Of a stretch of DNA of 64,000 nucleotides, positions 35,303 to 44,269 are shown piece by piece. The notes under the pieces are model-generated. The model saw only the letters and a program-made list of their open reading frames with translations, was not told the origin of the DNA and ran no database searches. The first letter of the stretch is position 1. The number at the start of each line of letters is the position of its first letter. The position numbers and the translations under genes were made by a program. Origin of the DNA: Amantichitinum ursilacus (lineage in GTDB: Bacteria; Pseudomonadota; Gammaproteobacteria; Burkholderiales; Chitinibacteraceae); NCBI RefSeq assembly GCF_001294205.1, contig NZ_LAQT01000038.1, positions 1 through 64,000 on the forward strand, read 5' to 3'.

Positions 35303-35465
35303 CCACGCACAACGCGGCGGGCCTTGTCACTGTAGTGGAAAAGGCCCGCGTGCGCGGTTGGGGGCATCAGCAACTGCTAGCCAGTTTTTATGCGGACACG
35401 ACGCGACGGCTGGCCGTTCGGTCAGCACCCGGCATTGTTACCGAGGGGGCTTAGACCCGGCAAAT
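35303..35465 (-). promoter_or_regulatory. Long structured leader upstream of metN
   Basis: About 200 nt of non-coding sequence precedes metN on the minus strand. It can form a long imperfect hairpin: outer stem 35303-35310 with 35350-35357 (8 bp, one GU pair), inner stem 35317-35325 with 35341-35349 (9 bp perfect). The upstream part (about 35400-35460) is rich in short complementary GGCCAGC / CTGGCT and TGCTGA elements. No T-run follows the hairpin, so it is not a simple attenuator. It does not match the SAM riboswitch classes whose consensus I can recall. A methionine- or SAM-responsive RNA is possible. Confidence 0.4.
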
Positions 35466-35530
35466 CTTTCTTTTCATAAAATTATGTGAATTGGTTATGT
35501 AGCGCGGGCCATAAGGCCTGGCGCGCTGTT

Positions 35531-36715
35531 TCACGTCCCCATGGCAAAGCGGCGGCAATGTTCCAGATAGCCTTGTTCGTGGCTGCCCACCAGTTGCACC
35601 ACGCTGGTCCATAACCAGGACGGCGCTTCAAAACTTTTGCTGCGATCTTTCTGCAGCTCGGCGCGCCAGCGCAAACGGGTGGCGGCGTCCATCTGCCGCG
35701 CGTGCGCCTGGCCCACCACTTGCGCCAGGTAACCGGCGGCACGCATCGCTTCGCCTTCGTTAAGCTGATCCAGCTCCAGCTTTAAATCTTGCGGCAGCAG
35801 TTCGCGCACAAACACGCCCTGATCCAGAAAGCGGGTGGCAAACATGCGGTTGCCCAGCGCGGGCGACAGATTGCGCGCGCCTTCCACTACGCGGCGCGCG
35901 TTGTCGCGCGGCATATGCACGCGCGATGCGCGCGGGGCGGCAGCGGCGATGGCTTGTTTGATATCGACCAGGCAAAAGTCCTTGTCCTTGTCGCCGCCCA
36001 CCGCCAGCAATACGGCGTAGCGCAACAGGCCCAGCGAACTGCAGCCTTTAACCCAATACGCGGCATCCAGCACTTCCACTGAGGCATGATTGGGGCGCGA
36101 TTTGAGCGCCGTAACCAGTTCATGCAGTTCCGGCGTTTCGCACAGCTTGCGAATGGCGGCTTTTTCGTCGCGCGCCAGCGGCCAGAAGTGACGGCCCAGC
36201 GGAATAGTGGGACGGGCATCTTCGATACGTTCTTGCGCCAGATTTTTCCACGTGCGTTGCACCGCATCGCGCAGCCCGGCTTTCACCTGGCGCGGGCGTT
36301 CGGGCGTGTCTTCGGCTTCATCGCTAAATGCGTATTCATAGCCGCGCATCATTTCTTCGAGCATGCGCGCGGTGGTGACGCCCGGCAGATCGGAGCTGCG
36401 CGCGGCCATCGCCAGAGACAGCGCTAGCCGCACCAGATCGTGCACCGGGTTGCCGATCACGGTTTGATCCAGATCGCGGATATGCATGGCGATGCGGCCA
36501 TGCTTGTCGCCGGTGGGGCCCAGATTGCCCACGTGGCAGTCGCCGCAAATCCACACGGGCGGGCCCTTGGGCAAGCGGCGGCCGCGTTGGCTGTGCAGCC
36601 ATTCGTAAAACTGCACGGTATTGCCGCGCACATAGGCGTGGGCGGAGCGCGCCATCTTTTCATTGCGGCGCTGGATCAGCAGCGCGTGGCGTTCGGCGGG
36701 GCGAGGGAGTTTCAT
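35531..36715 (-). CDS. DUF2252 family protein (kinase-like fold)
   Basis: A 394-residue cytosolic protein of the DUF2252 family. The characteristic pattern is clear: FYEWLH after an RGNTVQF segment, ICGDCHVGNLGPTGDKHGRIAMHIRDLDQT in the middle, and HDLVRLALSLAMAAR next. The paired GD-H-x-x-N and D-x-D elements resemble the catalytic loop and metal-binding Asp of aminoglycoside phosphotransferase-type kinases, so an ATP-dependent phosphotransferase is a fair hypothesis, but no substrate is known. It lies alone upstream of the metN leader and downstream of the small conserved gene at 36850. The C-terminal third includes AHARQMDA and ends SHEQGYLEHCRRFA, as family members do. Confidence 0.88.
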   Translation of the reverse strand: MKLPRPAERHALLIQRRNEKMARSAHAYVRGNTVQFYEWLHSQRGRRLPKGPPVWICGDCHVGNLGPTGDKHGRIAMHIRDLDQTVIGNPVHDLVRLALSLAMAARSSDLPGVTTARMLEEMMRGYEYAFSDEAEDTPERPRQVKAGLRDAVQRTWKNLAQERIEDARPTIPLGRHFWPLARDEKAAIRKLCETPELHELVTALKSRPNHASVEVLDAAYWVKGCSSLGLLRYAVLLAVGGDKDKDFCLVDIKQAIAAAAPRASRVHMPRDNARRVVEGARNLSPALGNRMFATRFLDQGVFVRELLPQDLKLELDQLNEGEAMRAAGYLAQVVGQAHARQMDAATRLRWRAELQKDRSKSFEAPSWLWTSVVQLVGSHEQGYLEHCRRFAMGT

Positions 36716-36849
36716 GACGGCTGTGTGACATCCTGGATTGAATGTCTGCAGCTTACTGCCCTACCCGGCCCGCCACCGCCCGCGCCGTAGCGCGATCTGC
36801 CGTAGGTGGTCGATTACGTGTGCAACGATGCGCGGATCTCCCCGGCGCA

Positions 36850-37098
36850 TTACGCGAACGGATTGGGCCCGGTTTCGATATCGGCAACCGCCACTTGCTC
36901 GGGCAACGCGTTGTCCGCTTGCAAGGCGGCGACCACGTCATTAAGCAGCGCCTGCAAGTGCAGCGCATGCTGCAACCCCACTTTGTCGCGGGTGAGATCC
37001 AGCGAACCAAACAAGGACACCCGGTCCAGCCGGTTTTCGATATTGAATTCGGCCAGTTGCAGCGCATCGGCCTCATTGGCATAGGGGACAAATGCCAT
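36850..37098 (-). CDS. Small conserved protein, unknown function
   Basis: An 82-residue soluble protein beginning MAFVPYANEADALQLAEFN, with a regular pattern IENRLDRVSLFGSLDLTRDKVGL and a C-terminal helix. I have seen this pattern as a conserved hypothetical in proteobacteria, but I know no function. The ATG at 37098 is preceded by AGGAG; the frame upstream to 37275 lies over the nuclease gene and is not conserved. It starts 21 nt after the nuclease stop on the same strand, so it is probably co-transcribed with it. No Cys, no signal peptide, no membrane segment. Confidence 0.8.
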   Translation of the reverse strand: MAFVPYANEADALQLAEFNIENRLDRVSLFGSLDLTRDKVGLQHALHLQALLNDVVAALQADNALPEQVAVADIETGPNPFA

Positions 37099-37118
37099 GG
37101 TTGTGCTCCTGTCGCGCA

Positions 37119-38024
37119 TTACAGCGCTTTGTTGATCTGCTTGAGCATGCGCATCAGCTCGTACTGAAACCAGTCGGTCAGGCTTTGATCGGTGGATTGA
37201 TCGGGCTGAACCTTGTTGGTTTTGGCGTTCGACACGCTGACATGGTGCGATTCGGTCGGTGCGGGCAAGGCCCATGCTTTGGCTTTGATGGCGGCGCCAA
37301 GCGTGGGAAACGGATCAATATGCGCGCGCTGTGACAGCTGCGCGAGCGTGACCACCTTGTAATCCGAGCCCGGTGCGTTGGGCACGATCCATGCGCCCGC
37401 CAGTTGGCGCTGCGGCGAATAGATGGCCTTGAACAAAAACGTCGGCACCAGCACGTGGCCTTTCAGCTTTTGCAGCGAACTGCCTTCAAAGATGGGGCCG
37501 GTAACTACATAAGCCTCGCCATCCTTGCTGGCAATATCACGCGCGGCGGCTTCGATGCCGGCCCACACGCCCCGATTATTGGGCGGCGATTGCGCCACCA
37601 TATTGGCCAGCGAAAAACTCTGGAACTGCGCGGTGGTATCGGGCATGTCGCCGTTAGGGCTCATATGGCCGCGATCAAAACCGCTGCGGCTAAAGTCAGC
37701 CAGCGTGGCGTGCGGCATGTCTTTCAGCAGTGGCTCTTCATGAAAATGATCAACCCGCGTCAGCGCATGCGCTTTAACCAGATTGGCGCGGGTTAGATGT
37801 TCGGCGCTCCACAGCGGCGCCAGCGCGATGCCGGAATACAGCACCGAATAGGACTCAAAGCACAGCGGACGGGTTTTCTGCGCGATATTGGCTTGCAGCA
37901 CATCAGGCGCAGCGCCTTGTGCAAACATCGCCGGGCATTGCGTGGCGGCCGCCCAGGTCTGCGGTGCGCTCAGGCAGAGTGCGGCCAACAGCGGCGCGGC
38001 GATGCGATGGAAAAGTGTTCTCAT
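37119..38024 (-). CDS. Secreted DNA/RNA non-specific endonuclease
   Basis: A 301-residue exported nuclease of the beta-beta-alpha-metal (NucA/EndA/Serratia) type that degrades DNA and RNA with Mg. A signal peptide is at residues 1-25 (ending WAA). The catalytic motif DRGHMSPNGD holds the general-base His, and the metal-binding Asn lies in the downstream helix with SPPNNRGVWAGIE. Two Cys near residues 30 and 55 may form a disulfide. A roughly 40-residue tail after the core has no known domain. It is the first gene of a minus-strand pair with the 82-residue protein. No immunity protein is recognised next to it, so it is more likely a nutritional nuclease than a toxin. Confidence 0.92.
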   Translation of the reverse strand: MRTLFHRIAAPLLAALCLSAPQTWAAATQCPAMFAQGAAPDVLQANIAQKTRPLCFESYSVLYSGIALAPLWSAEHLTRANLVKAHALTRVDHFHEEPLLKDMPHATLADFSRSGFDRGHMSPNGDMPDTTAQFQSFSLANMVAQSPPNNRGVWAGIEAAARDIASKDGEAYVVTGPIFEGSSLQKLKGHVLVPTFLFKAIYSPQRQLAGAWIVPNAPGSDYKVVTLAQLSQRAHIDPFPTLGAAIKAKAWALPAPTESHHVSVSNAKTNKVQPDQSTDQSLTDWFQYELMRMLKQINKAL

Positions 38025-38444
38025 GGGTCTGGACGATCTTGTGCAGGGTTCTTCAGATGGGTGGGCTTGCGCGCAGCAAGGTTACAAAGTGACATCGCTG
38101 CTGTCTATGAAGTTGAGGGGCGTGCCTAGCGATCTGCGTGATCAATTCATTTGCGAATTAGCGCAGGATTACGATGAGCGTTGCAACAAAATCGCAATGT
38201 TTACAAATCCGTTTTGTAAAAAACAGCGCGGTTTTATTCAATTGGCATATACCGGCGCACGTCCGCATTTATTGTGAGACACAAAGCGCCGTTTTAAACG
38301 GCGAATTCCCACAATCGTGTAGGGACTTTCTTGCGCAGGACTCCGTAACGCACTGGTAGGCCCATATACATTTTGAAATCAATATGGCGACCACTAGCGC
38401 AACCGCGCTTTCAGATAAATACCTTGCGTGCACGGAGAATCAAC
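38025..38444. other. 420-nt divergent intergenic region
   Basis: It separates the divergent nuclease and DUF4397 lipoprotein genes and must hold both promoters. It is relatively AT-rich around 38190-38290. I see no RNA gene, strong palindrome or conserved reading frame in it. Confidence 0.5.
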
Positions 38445-39272
38445 ATGGCAAACACTTCCAATCAAAACATTTTTGCGGCCGGTCGTCGCTGGATCAAACC
38501 GCTGGTGCTGGCGGCCACGCTGGGTTCGGCACTCGCGCTGAGTGCATGCGGTGGCGATGATGGCGTCGATGACCGCCTGGGCCTCAGCAAGCCGTCGTTG
38601 CGCGTCGTTAATGCGTTTCCGAATAGCGCCAAGATCGATACCTTTAAAAACAATGCAATTTTCGCCAGCAATATGGATTACCTGTATGCCGGCGCTTATA
38701 TCGATATCGATGATTCCGATACCACCGTCACGGCAGCATTGAGCGGCACCAATGCCACCATCGCCAGCAGCTCCACCTTTAAAGCCGCCACCGGCCACAA
38801 ATATACCTGGGCGTATATTGCGGGCACGGGCGCGACCAATGACGGCGTATTGATTGATGATCCGTATGAGAAAGGCTTGTTCTCGGATAAATCGCGCGTG
38901 CGTTCGCTGAATGCTGCGTTTAACGCACCCAATGTTGATGTCTATGTGTTGCAGGCTGGCCAGCAACTGAGCACCTCCACGCCCACCTTCAGCGCCGTGC
39001 AGTTCAAATCGGCGGTACCGGCTTCGGGCCAGGATTCGATTGATATCGATGGCGGCCAGGTGACGGTGGTGGTCACGGACGCAGGTTCGAAGACGCCGCT
39101 GTTTACCTCCACCCAGACCAGCCTGAGCCACAATGCTGACTGGCTGATTACGGTGCTGCCGCAACAAGGCATTGCCGCCGTGGTGCCGGACCAGGTGAAG
39201 GTGCTGGTGGTACAAGCCAACAACGCCAACAACGCCGGGATGGAACTGACTGCAGCGACTTCCGCGCAGTAA
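38445..39272 (+). CDS. DUF4397-type surface lipoprotein
   Basis: A 275-residue lipoprotein. After a twin-Arg-containing N-terminus (AAGRRWIKPLV) the signal ends in the lipobox LSAC, followed by GGDDG. The mature part is two repeats of a beta-rich module, the first beginning SLRVVNAFPNSAKIDTF and the second RVRSLNAAFNAPNVDVYVLQ, matching the DUF4397 pattern of surface proteins. A likely role is in the cell envelope, but no ligand is known. The ATG at 38445 has GGAG at about eight bases upstream; the frame to 38373 is not needed. It is monocistronic and ends at a clear terminator. The RR in the signal is probably the ordinary n-region and not a Tat motif. Confidence 0.83.
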   Translation: MANTSNQNIFAAGRRWIKPLVLAATLGSALALSACGGDDGVDDRLGLSKPSLRVVNAFPNSAKIDTFKNNAIFASNMDYLYAGAYIDIDDSDTTVTAALSGTNATIASSSTFKAATGHKYTWAYIAGTGATNDGVLIDDPYEKGLFSDKSRVRSLNAAFNAPNVDVYVLQAGQQLSTSTPTFSAVQFKSAVPASGQDSIDIDGGQVTVVVTDAGSKTPLFTSTQTSLSHNADWLITVLPQQGIAAVVPDQVKVLVVQANNANNAGMELTAATSAQ

Positions 39273-39294
39273 ATCAGCCCACATGCCGTTACCC

Positions 39295-39318
39295 AAACCG
39301 CGCTTCGGCGCGGTTTTT
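39295..39318 (+). terminator. Terminator of the DUF4397 lipoprotein
   Basis: A perfect 9-bp stem AAACCGCGC / GCGCGGTTT closed by a TTCG tetraloop, followed by Ts. It lies 22 nt after the stop codon. Confidence 0.92.
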
Positions 39319-39541
39319 ATTTCCGGCGGCCAAATCGATACGCGGCTTACAGGCCTATCAGACGCCGCCGACAGTCGGTTTGTTGGATTCACGGCAAAGT
39401 AGAGCCCTGAATCATTCCAGATTTTCATCAAGCAGCGCTGGGATGTCGCCCCGCTGGCCCGGCTGAATCCGGACCCCGATGCGGCGATAGACCAGCGTTG
39501 TTTTGTGAGTCGCTTCACCGGCGTGCAGGGGCGCTGCCATC

Positions 39542-40021
39542 ATGATCAGTACACAAGCTTTACAGACCCGGAGCGAATACCGCGTGCAACCGCAAGTGGA
39601 TTACGCGCCGCCATCCGTTGCGGTGGCACAGCCAGTATCGATATTGCTGGTGGAAGACTCGCCGGCTTTACAGCAATCCGTACAGGAAAGCTGCGAAGAG
39701 CTGGGCGATCGCGTGCTGGTGGCCGTGGTGGCCTCAGCCGAAGAGGCCATCAACGCGCTGGAAGGCGTGCATTTTGACCTCGCCATTATCGATATTGAAT
39801 TGCGCGAAGGCACCGGCTTTGACGTGCTGGATTATCTGCGCACGCGTAATTCGTCGCTGGCGCCGCCGGTGCGTATCATGCTCACCAACCATGGCGAGGC
39901 CGCATATCGCAAAAAAGCGGCGCGTCTGGGCGCAGACTACTATTTTGATAAATCGCTGCAGTTTGAACCGGCGATCGACACCATCACCGAACAGATCCGC
40001 CGCCACGCCAACCCCGCCTGA
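39542..40021 (+). CDS. Single-domain response regulator with N-terminal extension
   Basis: A 159-residue receiver with about 30 unstructured residues in front. The acidic pocket is LLVEDSPALQQ, the phospho-Asp lies in AIIDIELREGTGFDVL, the Thr/Ser switch in MLTNHGE, and the Lys in YFDKSLQF. No output domain is attached. The upstream start is uncertain, since the conserved receiver begins around residue 32 and internal starts are possible. No kinase gene is adjacent, so it is an orphan. The lipocalin gene starts 18 nt downstream and may share its transcript, although a functional link is not obvious. Confidence 0.87.
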   Translation: MISTQALQTRSEYRVQPQVDYAPPSVAVAQPVSILLVEDSPALQQSVQESCEELGDRVLVAVVASAEEAINALEGVHFDLAIIDIELREGTGFDVLDYLRTRNSSLAPPVRIMLTNHGEAAYRKKAARLGADYYFDKSLQFEPAIDTITEQIRRHANPA

Positions 40022-40039
40022 CCCCGGAGCTTTTGCCCG

Positions 40040-40564
40040 ATGCGCAAACTGATTGCCCTGCTGCTGGCCACCTTCGCCACACAAGTGACCCCCGCCTGGG
40101 CGGAAGACGTGCACAGCGTGCCGCAAGTGGATATCAAACGTTATCTGGGCAAGTGGTACGAAATCGCGCATTACCCGATGTACTGGCAACGCAAATGCGT
40201 GGCCGACACCACGGCCACTTATGGCGTGGGCGAAGACGGCAAGATCACGGTCGACAACAAATGTCGTAAAGAAGACGGCAATTTTGATGAATCAAAAGGT
40301 ACCGCCGTCAGCGTGCCCAATAGCGGCAATGCGCAGCTTAAAGTCACCTTCTTCTGGCCGTTTTCGGGTGATTACTGGGTGATCGGCCTGGAACCGGAAT
40401 ATCGCTGGGCCGTGGTCGGCACGCCCAATCACGAATATCTGTGGATATTGGCGCGTGCACCCAAGCTCAGCGCTGAAGAGCTGAAGGCGGCGCAGGATGC
40501 AGCCGTCGCCCAGGGCTTTGCGCTGGACAAGCTGGTCTACACCCCGCAATCGGCCCCGCAGTAA
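40040..40564 (+). CDS. Periplasmic lipocalin (Blc-like)
   Basis: A 174-residue precursor with a cleavable signal (ending AWA). The lipocalin first motif (G-x-W) is present as YLGKWYEIAHYP, and the rest forms the eight-stranded barrel with ATYGVGEDGKITVDNKC and the C-terminal LWILARAPKL. E. coli Blc is an outer-membrane lipoprotein; this one has no lipobox Cys and is therefore free in the periplasm. Two Cys (RKCVAD and NKCRK) probably pair. Lipocalins of this type bind lysophospholipids or fatty acids and serve envelope maintenance. GGAG lies 12 bases before the ATG. It follows the orphan response regulator by 18 nt and converges on the dioxygenase. Confidence 0.9.
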   Translation: MRKLIALLLATFATQVTPAWAEDVHSVPQVDIKRYLGKWYEIAHYPMYWQRKCVADTTATYGVGEDGKITVDNKCRKEDGNFDESKGTAVSVPNSGNAQLKVTFFWPFSGDYWVIGLEPEYRWAVVGTPNHEYLWILARAPKLSAEELKAAQDAAVAQGFALDKLVYTPQSAPQ

Positions 40565-40589
40565 GCCACTGCGGCACGGCCGGGCTGGA

Positions 40590-41387
40590 TTACGCGGCGG
40601 CCAATTGTCCAAACGCGTAAATATCCATACCCAGACAGCCTTCAGTAATCGCGGTATACACGCGCTCGGCTTGATCCCCCTCACCCGCCCCCATCGCCAC
40701 ATACAACGGTAGCAAATGGTCTTCCGACGGATGCGCGCGCGCCGCGCCCGGTGCTTGCGCGCGATAGTCGATCAGCGCTGGCACGTCGTTGGCGATGACG
40801 TGCTGATGCATCCAGTCCATAAACGCCGGCACATAGTCTGGAATACGCGGGCCGCTGCTGACACCCGGCACAATGTCGCGCAGATTATGCGTAATGCTGC
40901 CCGAGCCAATAATCAGCACGCCGGCATCGCGTAATTGCGACAACGCCTGGCCCAGCTGGAAATGCCACTCGGTGCTGCGGCGCAAATCCAGCGCCATCTG
41001 GATCACCGGAATATCGCCTTGCGGGTACATCGATTTGAGAGGCACCCATGCGCCATGATCCGCACCACGGCGCGGGTCCAGTGTCACCGGCAAGCCAGCG
41101 CCAGCAAAGCCGTCGGCGATCGCGCGCGCCAGTTGTGGCGCGCCCGGCACCGGATATTTGACGTCATACAACGGCGCCGGAAAGCCGTAAAAATCATGAA
41201 TGGTTTCGAGTTCAGCCGCGCCGGTGACGCCGCTATCGGCTTCGTGCCAATGCGCCGATACCATCACGATGGCGCTCGGGCGTGGAATGCGCGCGGCCAG
41301 TTGTTGCCAGGCCTCGCCCGTTGCGCCAGCGCCCAGCGCCAGCATCGGCGAACCATGCGAAACAAAAACGGTGGGCATGCGGGACAT
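40590..41387 (-). CDS. DODA-type extradiol dioxygenase (YgiD-like)
   Basis: A 265-residue zinc/iron dioxygenase of the class III extradiol family, related to E. coli YgiD and plant DOPA 4,5-dioxygenase. Metal-binding His residues are visible in VSHGSP near the N-terminus and SAHWHE. Other conserved elements are DHGAWVPL and GSGSITHNL. The family cleaves catechol rings, with L-DOPA accepted by some members. The ATG at 41387 is preceded by GGAG; a second Met three codons on is possible. It converges on the lipocalin and diverges from the PilZ gene. The natural substrate is unknown. Confidence 0.9.
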   Translation of the reverse strand: MSRMPTVFVSHGSPMLALGAGATGEAWQQLAARIPRPSAIVMVSAHWHEADSGVTGAAELETIHDFYGFPAPLYDVKYPVPGAPQLARAIADGFAGAGLPVTLDPRRGADHGAWVPLKSMYPQGDIPVIQMALDLRRSTEWHFQLGQALSQLRDAGVLIIGSGSITHNLRDIVPGVSSGPRIPDYVPAFMDWMHQHVIANDVPALIDYRAQAPGAARAHPSEDHLLPLYVAMGAGEGDQAERVYTAITEGCLGMDIYAFGQLAAA

Positions 41388-41596
41388 GAGCGGGCTCCGA
41401 TCAACATTGGGGTGAGAATGCTTGCCAGTTTGCCGCGTGCAATCCGCACAATAAAGCGCGATATCGGATATGGTTTATTGCTGATTACGCATCAATTCGC
41501 CCTTCGTCGTAGCCAGCCTGCTACAACACAACGCCACGCCGCGCGCCCAGCCTCTCTATAATCGCAAAATCTGCAAGTTGCCTTACGAGCCGCCCT

Positions 41597-42034
41597 ATGT
41601 CCGAACCCGATGCCAATTACGACAGCTATTTTCAAGGTTCTTATCTTGATTCGGCCTGGTCGAACAAACGCAATGAGGCGCGCTATCTGGTCAACTGGCG
41701 CGTGGCCATCGTGTATCAAGACAAAGACAGCCACCTTTCTTTTCGCGGTCGTGCGTTTGATATCGGCATGGGTGGCTTTAGCCTGCACAGCGATTACAGC
41801 CTGCCAGTGTCGGACCGTGTGACCGTGCTGATTAGCGTGCCCGCACCCGCAGCGGGCATGCGCCCGCGCATCGTCGAAGTGAAAAGCCGCGTGGTGTACA
41901 CCGTGTTATCGAGCGAATTTGATGGCTTTAGAACCGGCGTGTTCTTTACCGAATTCAAAGGTGACGGCGAGGCGTTGCTAAAGAACACGCTGGCGGGCCG
42001 CGTGGCCGCGCCGGTGGCAGTGCGGCCGGACTAG
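41597..42034 (+). CDS. PilZ-domain protein (c-di-GMP receptor candidate)
   Basis: A 145-residue protein with one PilZ domain. The c-di-GMP-binding elements are present: an Arg-containing stretch (KRNEARY) before the barrel, and DIGMGGF matching the D/N-x-S-x-x-G motif, though with Gly at the Ser position. This makes binding likely but perhaps weaker. The N-terminus is about 25 acidic/aromatic residues. It lies upstream of tmk with a separate 79-nt gap, while a different PilZ protein lies after holB. It could respond to c-di-GMP made by cyclases such as that at 1291. Confidence 0.85.
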   Translation: MSEPDANYDSYFQGSYLDSAWSNKRNEARYLVNWRVAIVYQDKDSHLSFRGRAFDIGMGGFSLHSDYSLPVSDRVTVLISVPAPAAGMRPRIVEVKSRVVYTVLSSEFDGFRTGVFFTEFKGDGEALLKNTLAGRVAAPVAVRPD

Positions 42035-42113
42035 CGCGGGCAAGACATCTGGGCGCTTTCAGCCCATCGGTGGCCGTGCGACAATCGCGGGCAAATTTTC
42101 TGGAAGATATTTC

Positions 42114-42773
42114 ATGCAGGTAGCCAAGCGCGCCCGCGGCCGGTTTGTGACCGTAGAAGGGGTCGACGGCGCGGGTAAAAGCACGCAATTGCAGTGGATT
42201 GCCGGTTGGTTGCGCCAACACGGCGTCGACTTTGTGCAAACGCGCGAACCCGGTGGCACGCCCTTGGGCGAACAACTGCGCGCGCTGGTGCTCAGCCATC
42301 CGATGGATATCGAGACCGAAGCGCTGCTGATGTTTGCCGGTCGGCGCGAACATATCGTGCAAGTGATCGAGCCCGCGTTGGCGCGTGGCCTATGGGTGCT
42401 GTGCGATCGCTTTACCGACGCCAGCTACGCCTATCAAGGCGGTGGCCGCGGTTTACCGGTGCAACGTCTGGCCACGCTGGAACACTGGGTGCAGGGTGAG
42501 CCGGGCCATATGCTGCAGCCCGATTTAACGCTGCTGTTTGACGTGCCGCTGGGCATCAGCCAGGCACGTATGGCCGCCAGCCGCGAACAACTCGATCGCT
42601 TTGAGCGCGAAGCCGAATCATTTCATGCCCGGGTGCGCGATGCCTATCTGGCGCGCGCCGCAGCCGATCCGGCACGGATTCAGGTCATCGACGCCGCGCG
42701 GCCCATCGAAGCCATCCAGCAAGAACTCGACACGCGCCTGGGCGTGTGGCTGCGAGATCACGCCGCATGCTGA
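42114..42773 (+). CDS. tmk: Thymidylate kinase
   Basis: Phosphorylates dTMP to dTDP in the dTTP pathway; essential. It is 219 residues long. The P-loop is [11 protein letters not shown], the dTMP-binding DR-Y signature is [18 protein letters not shown], and [11 protein letters not shown] matches bacterial enzymes. The ATG at 42114 follows GGAAG. The stop codon overlaps the holB start region by 7 nt (ATGCTGA), so the two are coupled. The tmk-holB-pilZ-tatD order is the standard arrangement in many beta- and gammaproteobacteria. Confidence 0.97.
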   Translation: MQVAKRARGRFVTVEGVDGAGKSTQLQWIAGWLRQHGVDFVQTREPGGTPLGEQLRALVLSHPMDIETEALLMFAGRREHIVQVIEPALARGLWVLCDRFTDASYAYQGGGRGLPVQRLATLEHWVQGEPGHMLQPDLTLLFDVPLGISQARMAASREQLDRFEREAESFHARVRDAYLARAAADPARIQVIDAARPIEAIQQELDTRLGVWLRDHAAC

Positions 42774-43783
42774 ATTACGATCTGTACCCGTGGCAGCACA
42801 ACGACTGGGCGCAATTGATGCGCGACCCGGCACGACTGCCCCATGCCTTGTTGCTGACCGGCGAACCCGGCATCGGCAAACGCCGCTTTGCCGAACGGCT
42901 GGCGGCTTGGTATCTGTGCGAAGACCCGGCCAAAACCGATGCGCCGTGCGGCGTATGCGAAGGCTGTCGCTGGCTGGCGCAGGGCAACCATCCTGATTAC
43001 CGCGTGCTGGCGCCGGGCGATGAACCGGAAGAAGACGCTGAGGACAGCAAAGCCAAAAAGAAGTCTGCGATTATTGGTGTGGATGACGTGCGTGATCTTG
43101 CCGATTTCGTCAATTTGTCGGCGCATCGGCAAGGCGCGCGCGTGACGGTGGTGTACCCGGCCGAGGCGATGAATGTGGCGTCGGCCAATGCGTTTTTGAA
43201 GACGCTGGAAGAACCGCCTGCGGGCGCGCAGTTTATTCTGGTGGCGCATGCGGCGCGGCGTTTGCTGCCCACCATCCGCAGCCGCTGCCGCGTATTGCCG
43301 TTGGCGACGCCCGATCTGGCCAGCGCCAGCGCGTGGCTGGCGCAACATGGCGTGGTGCAGCCCGAGTTGCATCTGGCCCACACGGGCGGCGCGCCGCTGG
43401 CGGCGCTGGACGACGCCAGTGCAGAATGGCTGCCGCTGCGTAACAGTGTGCTGGAACAGATCAGCATGCCGGGCTCGCTCAACCCACTGGCGCTGGCGGC
43501 CGAAATTGAAAAAAGCAAGGTCGAACCCGCCCGCGTGATCGACTGGCTGCAAAAATGGACCCATGATCTGGTGGGCCTCGGCTTGACCGGGCGGATTAGA
43601 TATTATCCCGACCGTAAAGAAATGCTGGCCAAACTGGCAAACCGCGCGCCGCGTATGCTCAAATACGTCGAGCGTCTGCAGCAAGCGCAGCGTCTGGCCC
43701 AGCATCCGCTGAATGTGCGGTTGGTTTTTGAAGCATTGCTGTTTGATTACCTTGCGGCCCTGCGCGGCAAGTTGACAGGATAA
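42767..43783 (+). CDS. holB: DNA polymerase III delta-prime subunit
   Basis: A subunit of the clamp loader that opens and loads the beta clamp, 338 residues. It has a degenerate P-loop [10 protein letters not shown], a zinc-binding set of Cys (CEDP...CGVCEGC), and the conserved [11 protein letters not shown] (SRC-adjacent) with LPTIRSRC. Residues 90-105 contain an Asp/Lys-rich insert ([12 protein letters not shown]). The start at the ATG 42767, inside the end of tmk, matches homologues that begin with LYPW. It is the second gene of the tmk operon and is followed 9 nt later by a PilZ gene. Confidence 0.95.
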   Translation: MLNYDLYPWQHNDWAQLMRDPARLPHALLLTGEPGIGKRRFAERLAAWYLCEDPAKTDAPCGVCEGCRWLAQGNHPDYRVLAPGDEPEEDAEDSKAKKKSAIIGVDDVRDLADFVNLSAHRQGARVTVVYPAEAMNVASANAFLKTLEEPPAGAQFILVAHAARRLLPTIRSRCRVLPLATPDLASASAWLAQHGVVQPELHLAHTGGAPLAALDDASAEWLPLRNSVLEQISMPGSLNPLALAAEIEKSKVEPARVIDWLQKWTHDLVGLGLTGRIRYYPDRKEMLAKLANRAPRMLKYVERLQQAQRLAQHPLNVRLVFEALLFDYLAALRGKLTG

Positions 43784-43792
43784 AACGCTGAC

Positions 43793-44161
43793 ATGGCAGA
43801 ACAACCCGCCCGTACCGGCACCACGCGCCCCGGCGTGCTGTCGCTCAATATCAAAGAGAAAGCGGCGCTGTATGCGTCGTATATGCCCTTTGTAAAAGGC
43901 GGCGGGATCTTCATCCCCACCAATAAACCGTACCGGCTGGGCGATGAAGTGTTCATGCTGCTATCGCTGCTGGATGATCCGGCCAAGATTGCCGTGTCGG
44001 GCCACGTGATCTGGCTGACCCCGCAGGGCGCGCATAACAATCACCAGCAAGGCATCGGCGTGCAGTTTTCCAGCAACGAAGCCGGCAGCCAGGCGCGCAG
44101 CAAGATCGAAGCGCTGTTGGGCGGCTATCTGCAATCGGCGCGCACCACCCACACGATGTAA
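43793..44161 (+). CDS. pilZ: PilZ type IV pilus protein
   Basis: A 122-residue PilZ protein of the original PilZ type, encoded between holB and tatD as in Pseudomonas and Neisseria. The motifs RPGVLSLNIKEKAALYASYMPFVKGGG and FIPTNKPYRLGDEVFMLL are diagnostic. This type lacks the RxxxR c-di-GMP motif and does not bind the dinucleotide; it is needed for type IV pilus assembly through contacts with the PilB ATPase and FimX-like proteins. Its presence implies that the strain makes type IV pili, whose other genes lie outside the window. A terminator follows. Confidence 0.92.
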   Translation: MAEQPARTGTTRPGVLSLNIKEKAALYASYMPFVKGGGIFIPTNKPYRLGDEVFMLLSLLDDPAKIAVSGHVIWLTPQGAHNNHQQGIGVQFSSNEAGSQARSKIEALLGGYLQSARTTHTM

Positions 44162-44213
44162 GACGGCGCAGGCGCATTGCCTGCATCGAACCGCCATCTG
44201 TTTGAATTACAAT

Positions 44214-44246
44214 GACAAGGCCGCTGCATGCGGCCTTTGTCTTTTT
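44214..44246 (+). terminator. Terminator of the tmk-holB-pilZ unit
   Basis: Stem GACAAGGCCGC / GCGGCCTTTGTC with one bulged base and a 5-nt loop, followed by five Ts. It sits 53 nt after the pilZ stop and 24 nt before the tatD ATG, so tatD has its own promoter or is reached by read-through. Confidence 0.8.
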
Positions 44247-44269
44247 ACTGACCGGACCCGCCTGCCGCC

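Noticed and set aside
35271-35470. Known SAM riboswitch call for the metN leader
   Set aside because: Consensus elements of SAM-I, SAM-II and SAH riboswitches as I remember them could not be placed, so only a structured leader is reported.
37119-38024. Nuclease as a polymorphic toxin with immunity gene
   Set aside because: It has a plain Sec signal and a complete catalytic domain without trafficking modules, and the small neighbour is not immunity-like by any motif.
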